In this document: positions 43,246 to 50,916 of the stretch, piece after piece | Layout of the letters: each line of letters begins with the position of its first letter | How positions within the stretch are numbered: the stretch's first letter is position 1 | Source: JACKCB01 sp964452775 | GTDB lineage: Bacteria; Chloroflexota; Anaerolineae; Promineifilales; Promineifilaceae | NCBI GenBank assembly: GCA_964452775.1 | Contig: CAYVQP010000005.1 | Span: forward strand, 37,636 to 101,635 | Length of the DNA: 64,000 nt | Reading direction: 5' to 3' | Translations under genes and position numbers: made by a program | The notes under the pieces: generated by a model | The model's input: only the letters and a program-made list of their open reading frames with translations | Told to the model about the DNA's origin: nothing | The model's database searches: none

Positions 43246-44001
43246 TCAATCAACATGCAGGCCGGCCACCTCCAGCCATTGTGAAACTTCTGTGTTCAGC
43301 ACACCCCATCGAAGTCGCCCGCTCGGTGTAAGCACCATGAACTGATTGTCCAGCCAGCTGACGAAACCCAACGGCCCTCCTGGGCTATGAGGCGTTTGGA
43401 GAACCGGCTTGCCATCCACCCAAAAGAAGCAGCCGGAACTCTGCCACGATAGCCGGTATTCGTGCCATTCGGTCATGTCCAAGTCCAGTGAAAGGAAACT
43501 GATACCCAGGCTCCTCTGGACCATTGGCCACAGCCGTTGCCTGAGCCGGCCAGACTGGCAAAGCAGAACGACGATGGGTGCAAATGGCGCCCAGGAAAGC
43601 GCTCTTCCAGTTGTTGCATCCAGCGTTCCCGCGAACCAGCCCCTCCCGGCTCCCTGTGGCGCCAGCGGCAGATCGGTGGGCGGCGAAGCAAAGAAGAACC
43701 AGGCTGCTTGCGGCAGCGCCGGCCGGCGCGTAGTCGGATCCCCGAACGGAGCATTCCAGAAGCCAAAGCCGGCCGTGCCGGTGAGCAGGTCGGCGTCATG
43801 TGAAAAGCGGGCCTTCAGCGAGAAGCTAGTTCCCGGCCGGTGAAGGTAGTTGCCCCGCCTGAGGCCGCCGTAGTTATCAAGCTGGGCATCTGCGTAATGT
43901 CCCTCAACCGGAGGGAGCTCAAGCCGGTAGCCGGTATCGAGGTCGGCGACGACTCCGCCGCCAAGCTCCAGCCGCCGCCATTTCTCTTTGCCATCGCTCA
44001 T
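43246..44001 (-). CDS. Unrecognised concanavalin A-like (jelly-roll) protein
   Basis: A 251-residue protein with no signal peptide. The pattern is that of an antiparallel beta-sandwich: GYRLELPPVEGHYADAQLDNYGG, FSLKARFSHDADLLTGTAGFGFWNAPFG, TEWHEYRLSWQSSGCFFWVDGKPVLQTP and GPLGFVSWLDNQFMV. The last two resemble GH16/LamG-type sugar-binding sandwiches, where the W-H-Y-x-I-x-W and V-D-G strands recur. The catalytic E-x-D-x-E of GH16 was not seen, so binding rather than hydrolysis is more likely. It lies 80 bp upstream of pspA on the same strand. Function unknown. Confidence 0.7.
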   Translation of the reverse strand: MSDGKEKWRRLELGGGVVADLDTGYRLELPPVEGHYADAQLDNYGGLRRGNYLHRPGTSFSLKARFSHDADLLTGTAGFGFWNAPFGDPTTRRPALPQAAWFFFASPPTDLPLAPQGAGRGWFAGTLDATTGRALSWAPFAPIVVLLCQSGRLRQRLWPMVQRSLGISFLSLDLDMTEWHEYRLSWQSSGCFFWVDGKPVLQTPHSPGGPLGFVSWLDNQFMVLTPSGRLRWGVLNTEVSQWLEVAGLHVD

Positions 44002-44033
44002 CTCTGCAATTCGCCTGCTAAGCGACTCCGCGC

Positions 44034-44039
44034 TATAAT
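44034..44039 (+). promoter_or_regulatory. -10 candidate for secG
   Basis: Perfect TATAAT in the 169-bp divergent region before secG, with no convincing -35. It would leave a ~125-nt leader that contains the hairpin at 44131-44153. Confidence 0.35.
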
Positions 44040-44130
44040 GTTGCGTTTGTTATTATCATGAATCTTGGTGCACGGTGCTAAGGGCCTCAGGGTCCGGCCC
44101 GTGTAATAATCCGAATAGGCTGTCAACTTA

Positions 44131-44153
44131 CGTGTTGCGATTCCGGCAACACG
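44131..44153 (+). promoter_or_regulatory. 8-bp hairpin in the secG leader
   Basis: CGTGTTGC and GCAACACG flank a 7-nt loop (GATTCCG). The AAAGAGGG ribosome site of secG starts only 4-5 nt later. No U-run follows, so a role in translation or mRNA stability is more likely than termination. Confidence 0.4.
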
Positions 44154-44170
44154 ACTCTAAAGAGGGTATT

Positions 44171-44419
44171 ATGGCTGATTTTCTACAACGCATGGCGCCG
44201 TATCTGAGCATCATTGAGATTGTGCTCGCGGTAGTCGTGACCATTTTGGTGCTCATCCAGGCCAAGGGCTCTGATCTCGGTGGATTCCTTGGCGGCGGCG
44301 AGAGCACCTTCCGGACGCGTCGAGGCGTGGAAGCCACATTATACCGGGCCACAGTTGGGTTCTTCATTCTCTTTTTTGTGGTCACCTTCTTAACGTTCCT
44401 GGCGCTGGGTCAGAGCTAA
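44171..44419 (+). CDS. secG: Protein translocase subunit SecG
   Basis: An 82-residue inner-membrane protein with two helices (about 10-30 and 58-79) and the SecG signature LIQAKGSDLGGFLGGGE between them, then FRTRRGVEATLYRAT. It supports SecYEG-dependent export. ATG 44171 has GAGGG 5-9 nt upstream. The neighbours downstream (peptide-binding protein 24 bp later) are probably co-transcribed. Confidence 0.93.
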   Translation: MADFLQRMAPYLSIIEIVLAVVVTILVLIQAKGSDLGGFLGGGESTFRTRRGVEATLYRATVGFFILFFVVTFLTFLALGQS

Positions 44420-44443
44420 CAGCTACTCCAGATCCATCGGGTA

Positions 44444-46126
44444 ATGAAACCCAACTTACATTGGCAGCTGCTGCTGGCCTTGGCGTGCCTGGGGCTAATT
44501 GTTTCCCTGTTTTCCTTTCAAGCACAGACGGCCGGGGGCCTTTGCGTAGTCTCCGTTCCGGCGCCGGGCGGAAATCTCGTGGAAGGGATAGTCGGTGCGC
44601 CGGTTCACCTCAACCCCTTACTGTCAGATACAAACCCGGTTGATAAAGAACTGGCCAGCCTGATCTTTGACGGCCTGCTTCTCTATGACAGCGAGGGCCG
44701 CCTGCAGCCTAATCTCGCCTCCTCCTGGGAGATCAGCGAGGACGGGTTGGCCGTCACTTTCACCCTGAGAGATGACATCTACTGGCACGATGGGGAGCCC
44801 ATCACCGCCGAGGATGTGCTCTTCAGCTATGGGCTATTGCAAGATGAAGAGTTCCCCATTCCAGACGGGTTGCGCGCGCTTTGGCAAAGTATTCAGATCA
44901 CCAGTGATGACCCTCTGCATGTGACCTTCACCATGCCGGAACCGAATGCGAGCTTCCTCGAGATGACTACCCGCGGAATCATCCCGGCGCACATTCTCGA
45001 GGATGTCCCCGTAGGCGAATTGGCAGAGCACGATTTCAACCGTTTCCCGGTAGGCAGCGGCCCCTGGATGGTTAATCAGCGGGCGAATTGGCCGAACACC
45101 GGCTCGCTGCAACTATCACCCAACCCTTCTTACTGGTCGCAGGGAATGCAAGTTAGCGGGCTGGAGTATCGTTTCTTCCATGACAATGACGCATTGATGG
45201 CTGCCTATCGAGCCGGTGAAATACAGGCGATCAACACCATCCCGCCAAGCCTGCTGCAGGACTATCTTCAGTTGCCTGGATTGCGACTGTTCACCGCGCC
45301 CGCCGCGCGCTACAGCCAGTTGTTGTTCAACCTGACCGAAAGCGGCTCGCCGGCCGTCTCAACCGCTGAGACCCGCCGTGCGTTGGCGCTTGGCCTGAAT
45401 CGCCGGCAGTTGGTGGACGAAGTCCTTCAAGGACAGGGATTGCCGCTAGAAGGACCCTACTTGCCGTCTTCCTGGGCCTATGACCCGGCACTCCTGCCGG
45501 CCCTGAACTACGATGCGGCGACTGCCGTTTCTCTGCTGGAGAGCGCTGGCTGGACTCTGCCGGCAGGCTCCACGGTACGTCAGAACAACGGCGAGCCGCT
45601 GGAGCTCGACTTGCTATTCTGGGACGTCCCACCCTATCGAGAGATTGCCGAAAAGGCAGCCAGCGATTGGGCTGAACTTGGGGTACGGGTTTCGATGCAA
45701 CCCGAGAACCTGAGCGGGTTTCGCGAGGCCCTTGCCGGACGCGATTTCGATGTGGCGCTGGCGGATGTAACCCCTCCAGGCGATCCCGACCTTTATGATT
45801 TTTGGAGCCAGGAAGCGGTTGTCCGTGGCCAGAACTTTGCCGGCTGGAATAATCGCCGGGCAAGCGAAGCGCTGGAGCAGGCCAGGCGGGTTTGGTCCGA
45901 TGAAGAGCGCCTACCTCTTTATCAGGCGTTCCTGGGTTACTACAACAGCGACTTGCCGGCTCTGACCCTCTTTCAATATGTCTACAACTATGGACTGAGC
46001 GACACAGTGCACGAGGCCGAGATCGGCCTGATCGAGAATCCGCGTGAGCGATACCAGACGCTTTCCTCCTGGTTCCTGTTGTTCCGGGATGTCCTGGTAG
46101 GCTGCCCCGAGGGCGCTTCGTCGTAA
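44444..46126 (+). CDS. Oligopeptide-type solute-binding protein (SBP family 5)
   Basis: A 560-residue exported protein (signal or anchor at 8-28). Family 5 signatures: VGAPVHLNPLLSDTNPVDKELASLIFDGLLLYDSEGRLQPNLASSWEIS, TFTLRDDIYWHDGEPITAEDVLFSY, PVGSGPWM, and the two-lobed SBP core through ALALGLNRRQLVDEVLQGQGLP. DppA/OppA-type proteins deliver peptides, nickel or sugars to ABC permeases; none is encoded nearby. There is no lipobox Cys at the normal site: the first Cys is C15, inside the hydrophobic stretch, so a membrane anchor or release is possible. It follows secG by 24 bp. Confidence 0.87.
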   Translation: MKPNLHWQLLLALACLGLIVSLFSFQAQTAGGLCVVSVPAPGGNLVEGIVGAPVHLNPLLSDTNPVDKELASLIFDGLLLYDSEGRLQPNLASSWEISEDGLAVTFTLRDDIYWHDGEPITAEDVLFSYGLLQDEEFPIPDGLRALWQSIQITSDDPLHVTFTMPEPNASFLEMTTRGIIPAHILEDVPVGELAEHDFNRFPVGSGPWMVNQRANWPNTGSLQLSPNPSYWSQGMQVSGLEYRFFHDNDALMAAYRAGEIQAINTIPPSLLQDYLQLPGLRLFTAPAARYSQLLFNLTESGSPAVSTAETRRALALGLNRRQLVDEVLQGQGLPLEGPYLPSSWAYDPALLPALNYDAATAVSLLESAGWTLPAGSTVRQNNGEPLELDLLFWDVPPYREIAEKAASDWAELGVRVSMQPENLSGFREALAGRDFDVALADVTPPGDPDLYDFWSQEAVVRGQNFAGWNNRRASEALEQARRVWSDEERLPLYQAFLGYYNSDLPALTLFQYVYNYGLSDTVHEAEIGLIENPRERYQTLSSWFLLFRDVLVGCPEGASS

Positions 46127-46308
46127 GCTACAGATCGCGCCCCACTCCCGGCGTCAGTGAGGACACTTCAGTCCGCCGCCACGTTTCCGGGGCCTGCTCC
46201 AATTACTCGTTCTAATCGCACCTTAACGCTCCAACTGCGTGTCTATCAGCCGGCCTGTGTATATTGTAGGAGCCTGAACGAAACGAAAATGCCGAGTTCG
46301 GCGTCATT

Positions 46309-49300
46309 ATGGTAGTGGAAGAGGAAGAAGAGTTAGCACCTGCCGAAAAGCAGGGAATTGAAGTCGAGATCGTGGAACGACCAGCGAGCGCGCGGCTGGA
46401 ATCGTTCGCGGTACTGTTTCTCTTGCTCATTCTATTGCTTGGCGCCTACTTCCGTTTCACAGGACTGAACTGGGACGACGGCACCCATTTGCACCCGGAT
46501 GAACGTTTCCTAACCAGTGTAGCTGCTGCACTCCGGCCCGTTTCCGACCCCCTTGCCTACCTCAAGACATCCGAATCAACGCTCAATCCATACAACGCCG
46601 GCTTTGGCTTCTACGTCTACGGCAATCTGCCCATGACGCTAACGCGCTATGTCTCCGAGTGGGTCACGCAGGTATGCAGCGGCTTTGCGGACGCCTGCGA
46701 CCACGTCTATTCCAGCTACGACGGCGTACATCTGGTCGGCCGGGCGCTGTCCGGCCTGATCGACCTGGTTACGGTTGCCTTCACGTTTCTCATCGGACGC
46801 CGGCTCTACGACTGGAGAGCAGGTTTGCTGGCTGCGTTCTTGTTCGCATTGGCCGTACTGCCCATTCAGCAATCGCACTTTTTCACCACTGATAACTGGT
46901 CAACGGCATTCGTTACCGTGGCCATGTACTTTGCCGTCCGCACCTCACAGAACGCTCCTCAAAAGCGCTGGTGGCTGTTATTTGGGTTGTTTCTGGGCCT
47001 TGCGGTAGCCTCGCGGATCAACGTGGCGTTGCTTGCCCTGATGGCGGCAGTCGCAGCATTCATTTGGCTGGCGAGACAAAGCACGGGACGGCCCGCGATT
47101 GACTACCTCACTTCCCCGGCCGGCAATCGTGACCTGCGCACAATCATTCTCGGCCTCCTGATTGCCGGACTGGCATCCATCATTACCTTCCGGCTTGCCC
47201 AGCCTTACGCCTTTGCCGACAGTGCGCTGGCTGCGGAAACCGCTGCCGCAGCCGGTAGCAATCCGTCCGTGCTGTTGCAGACGCTACAGGGAGCAATTGG
47301 TTTGAACCCGCAATGGGTCAGCAACATGGTGGAAATACAGGGGCAACAAAGCCCTGAAGCGTCGTTCCCTCCCGCCCTACAGTGGACGGATCGAACCGCT
47401 ATTGTCTTTCCCTGGACAAATATGGTGCTCTACGGCGTGGGGCTTGCCGCCGGCCTGATGGCCTGGTTTGGCTTCTTCTGGGCCGCCTGGCGCGTTGTGC
47501 GCGCGCGCCCGGATTGGTATGCCCACCTCTTGCCTGTGGCCTGGATCACCCTCTACTTTCTCTTTACGGCTACCCGCTGGGTCAAGTCGATGCGCTACTT
47601 GTTGCCCGTCTATCCCTTCCTGCTGATTTTGGCTGGTTGGGCGATGGTCGAGCTTTGGCGGCGCGCCGGGACGCGCCCAATCAGGCGGGCCGCAGTCGCC
47701 GGCCTGACCGGCCTCGTGCTGCTCTCAACTTTATTATGGGCAAACGCCTTTGTGGAGATTTACCGCCAGCCGCTCACCCGTGTGGCTGCTTCAAGGTGGA
47801 TGTACGAGAATGTGCCCACCGCTGTCACCCTGCTCTATTCGGCCGGCGGCGAAACACGCGAGCTACAGCTGCCGTCCAGGGGCTTTACCCTCACGGCCGG
47901 TCAAACGCCAAACGCTTTTGTCTATTTCGAGATGCCGGAAGATGGCGAGCTTCTCGGTGTGCGTTTCAACTACCTCTCCGATCCGGCCGGGGGACCGACT
48001 GCAGAAAGCGTCCGCGTGACACTCAACAACGCGGCCGGCGAACCAATTGCTTCCGGGCAAGCGGAAAGTGCGCTTGGGCCGGAAGAGTCAACGCTGTCCG
48101 TGGAGATGGATCGCGCGGCGCTGACCGGCGGCGAGTCGGCCGGCCTGAGCATCAACCTGGAAGCCGGTGATTCAGTACTGGCTGATACCAGCCGGATAGT
48201 AAATGAACACTGGGATGACCTGTTGCCGGCCAACGTTGACGGTAAGAACGGATACGGCAACTACTACACCGAAGTAACCGGGGGACAGCGGCCGATCACG
48301 TGGCCCGACACCAATGAAGAGAAGCGCCAGGCCATGTACGACTGGATTGATGAGGCCGACTATATCGCGTTGAGTAGCCAGCGCGCCCTGTGGTCAACCC
48401 CCCGGCTCCCCCTCACCTATCCACTCAACATTCGCTACTACGAGGCACTTTTCAACGGCGACCTGGGCTTCGAGTTGGTAAGCCAATTTCACGGCGACCT
48501 ACACATCGGCCCTCTGTACATTAGCGACACAGGTGGAGAAATCGGATGGGGGCGACTCCCACAGATCGGTTGGCCTCCGCCCGGCGATCTGGCCGCAGAA
48601 GAGGCGTTCAGCGTGTACGATCACCCGCCGGTGTGGATCTTCCGCAAGACGGATGCGTATGATCCGGCGCGTGTACGGGAGCTGCTGGGCAGCGTGGACC
48701 TTAGCGAAACGGTAGTAATGAACCCCGGACAGGCTACCAGCGCGCCAAACGGGTTGCTCTTGACGCCGGAAGAACAGGCCGTCCAGCAGGCCAACGGCAC
48801 CTTCAGTTCCCTATTCAATGCGGACAGCATTGTGGCTCGCAATTCGCTAGTGGCCATGATCGTGTGGTGGTTGGCAGTAATCCTCTTTGGCTGGGTCACC
48901 TTCCCGCTGGCCTTCGTTGTCTTTCGCGGCTTTCCCGGCAGGGGCTACGCCCTGGCGCGCATTCTGGGGATTCTACTGGTCTCATATTTCGGCTGGCTTG
49001 TTGCCAGCCTTGGATGGCTACCAAATAGTCGCGGGACATTGGCGTTAGGCGCATTGTTGCTGCTGCTCGTCAGCCTGCTGCTCTATGCCGGCCAACGCCG
49101 AGTAATCAATGCATGGTTGCGAGAAAACTTCGCATACATCGTATTCGTGGAGCTGTTTGCCCTCGGCTTCTTCCTCCTGGCCGTGCTTATCCGGCTTGGC
49201 AACCCCGATGTGTGGGATGTCATTTGGGGCGGCGAGAAGCCGATGGACCTCTCCTACTTTACCGCCGTGTTGAAGAGCACCACCTTCCCGCCCTACGATC

Positions 49301-50883
49301 CCTGGTTTTCCGGGGGATACATTAACTATTACTACTACGGCTTCGTCTTTGCCGGCGTGTTAGCCAAGTTGCTCGCCATTCCGCCGGCCACCGCCTACAA
49401 CCTGATACTGCCCATGCTCTACAGCTTTACCGCGCTCGGGGCATTCAGCATCGCCTACAACGTCGCCACAATCCACCGCCTGCGAGCCTCAACTCACCTG
49501 CCGGGAACTGAGCCGGAAGGGCGGGTTTCTTCGCGCCGGGCACGACTGCGCAGAGCGCTGCCTCCGGGACCAGTGATGGCAGGGGTAGCCGCCGCTGCAT
49601 TTTGCGTGCTGTTGGGCAACCTGGCTGAGGTGGGTCTGCTGCTGGAGAGTTGGCAGCGCGCAAGCAACCTGGTCATAGATAGCGGCGTCGCGGCGCTTGA
49701 CGGTCTCGCTCGTACCGCAGATGGCGCATTCAGAGTGTTGTTCGCCGGCCAGACCCCGGCAATCGGGACGGGCGACTGGTTCTGGACGGCCTCACGAGCG
49801 ATCAATTCCAACCCGGGCGAAGCCGGGCCGATCACCGAGTTTCCCTTTTTCACCTTCCTATATGGCGACCTGCACGCTCATATGATCAGCCTTCCGCTAA
49901 CTCTNNNNNNNNNNNNNNNNNNNNNNNNNNNNNNNNNNNNNNNNNNNNNNNNNNNNNNNNNNNNNNNNNNNNNNNNNNNNNNNNNNNNNNNNNNNNNNNN
50001 NNNNGTCGCGCTGACCTTAACAATTGTCGCCGGCTTACTCGGTATCCGGCCCGGCCTGCCCGTTGAAAGGCGCGTGGTACTGGTCCTCATCTCCTCTGCG
50101 CTTGGGTTAACTGCCCTGGTGGAAGTTATCGTGTTGGATGGCGACGTCGGCCGGATGAATACCGTCTTTAAGTTCTACATGCAGGTGTGGAGTATGCTCA
50201 GTATTGCCTGCGGTGTCGCCGTGGTTTGGGCATGGCCTGTTGTGACCGGCGAATGGGGCCGAAGCAAGCGGCGTATCTGGCAGGTGGCCCTGGCTTTGCT
50301 GTTGCTTTCGGCTGCGCTTTATCCGATGTTGGCGACCAGAGCCAAGTGGCAGGTGCGTATGGCGCCGGAAGCGCCAAATACGTTGGACGGCATGGCGTTC
50401 ATGCAGTACGCCAGCTATGGGGACACGGCCGCCGACGGCTCGCCGCGCACCATCTCCCTCCAGAACGAGTACGACGCGTTGCGCTGGATGCAGGACAGCA
50501 TCGAGGGCTCGCCGGTCATAGTGGAAGCGCACGGCGGCAATCCCTACCGTTCCATAACCGGGCGGGTGGCCATGTATACCGGTCTGCCCACAGTGATTGG
50601 CTGGGACTGGCACCAACGCCAACAGCGGGCGACGGTGCCGGACACACTGGTTTGGAATCGCGTCAATGATGTCAAGACGCTGTATGACACCACCGATGCC
50701 GATCAGGCGCTGAGGATTCTGGACAAGTACGGTGTACAGTACGTATACGTCGGTGAACTGGAGCGAACCTACTATCAGCCGGCCGGCATCGAGAAATTCG
50801 AGCGGATGGTCGAGATGGGCCTGCTGCAACGGGTGTATGGCAACGAGGGCGTCAGCATCTACCAGGTGTTGGAGCAAGGATGA
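46309..50883 (+). CDS. Giant membrane protein: GT-C-like N-terminal half fused to a Chlor_Arch_YYY (DUF2298) domain
   Basis: A 1524-residue polytopic protein, split by a scaffold gap at 49905-50004 (frame is maintained, but missing length is unknown). The N-terminal part (about 40-475) has many helices and a GT-C-type acidic motif HPDERF (D64-E65), as in lipid-linked-sugar glycosyltransferases. Residues about 490-800 are a soluble beta-rich exterior domain; the C-terminal half (about 870-1524) is DUF2298 with INYYYYG (1005-1011), DGDVGRMNTVFKFYMQVW and the closing VRDxV-like soluble end. DUF2298 is known from Chloroflexi and archaea, with unknown function; a role in envelope glycan assembly is inferred. 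It heads a run of same-strand genes to 60472. Confidence 0.85.
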   Translation: MVVEEEEELAPAEKQGIEVEIVERPASARLESFAVLFLLLILLLGAYFRFTGLNWDDGTHLHPDERFLTSVAAALRPVSDPLAYLKTSESTLNPYNAGFGFYVYGNLPMTLTRYVSEWVTQVCSGFADACDHVYSSYDGVHLVGRALSGLIDLVTVAFTFLIGRRLYDWRAGLLAAFLFALAVLPIQQSHFFTTDNWSTAFVTVAMYFAVRTSQNAPQKRWWLLFGLFLGLAVASRINVALLALMAAVAAFIWLARQSTGRPAIDYLTSPAGNRDLRTIILGLLIAGLASIITFRLAQPYAFADSALAAETAAAAGSNPSVLLQTLQGAIGLNPQWVSNMVEIQGQQSPEASFPPALQWTDRTAIVFPWTNMVLYGVGLAAGLMAWFGFFWAAWRVVRARPDWYAHLLPVAWITLYFLFTATRWVKSMRYLLPVYPFLLILAGWAMVELWRRAGTRPIRRAAVAGLTGLVLLSTLLWANAFVEIYRQPLTRVAASRWMYENVPTAVTLLYSAGGETRELQLPSRGFTLTAGQTPNAFVYFEMPEDGELLGVRFNYLSDPAGGPTAESVRVTLNNAAGEPIASGQAESALGPEESTLSVEMDRAALTGGESAGLSINLEAGDSVLADTSRIVNEHWDDLLPANVDGKNGYGNYYTEVTGGQRPITWPDTNEEKRQAMYDWIDEADYIALSSQRALWSTPRLPLTYPLNIRYYEALFNGDLGFELVSQFHGDLHIGPLYISDTGGEIGWGRLPQIGWPPPGDLAAEEAFSVYDHPPVWIFRKTDAYDPARVRELLGSVDLSETVVMNPGQATSAPNGLLLTPEEQAVQQANGTFSSLFNADSIVARNSLVAMIVWWLAVILFGWVTFPLAFVVFRGFPGRGYALARILGILLVSYFGWLVASLGWLPNSRGTLALGALLLLLVSLLLYAGQRRVINAWLRENFAYIVFVELFALGFFLLAVLIRLGNPDVWDVIWGGEKPMDLSYFTAVLKSTTFPPYDPWFSGGYINYYYYGFVFAGVLAKLLAIPPATAYNLILPMLYSFTALGAFSIAYNVATIHRLRASTHLPGTEPEGRVSSRRARLRRALPPGPVMAGVAAAAFCVLLGNLAEVGLLLESWQRASNLVIDSGVAALDGLARTADGAFRVLFAGQTPAIGTGDWFWTASRAINSNPGEAGPITEFPFFTFLYGDLHAHMISLPLTXXXXXXXXXXXXXXXXXXXXXXXXXXXXXXXXXXVALTLTIVAGLLGIRPGLPVERRVVLVLISSALGLTALVEVIVLDGDVGRMNTVFKFYMQVWSMLSIACGVAVVWAWPVVTGEWGRSKRRIWQVALALLLLSAALYPMLATRAKWQVRMAPEAPNTLDGMAFMQYASYGDTAADGSPRTISLQNEYDALRWMQDSIEGSPVIVEAHGGNPYRSITGRVAMYTGLPTVIGWDWHQRQQRATVPDTLVWNRVNDVKTLYDTTDADQALRILDKYGVQYVYVGELERTYYQPAGIEKFERMVEMGLLQRVYGNEGVSIYQVLEQG
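49905..50004. other. Scaffold gap (100 N)
   Basis: Exactly 100 N inside the DUF2298 domain. The reading frame resumes correctly, but the true missing length is unknown. Confidence 0.99.
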
Positions 50884-50916
50884 TCTTGCCGGTTGAAGGT
50901 CGGGTGAGATAAGGGC

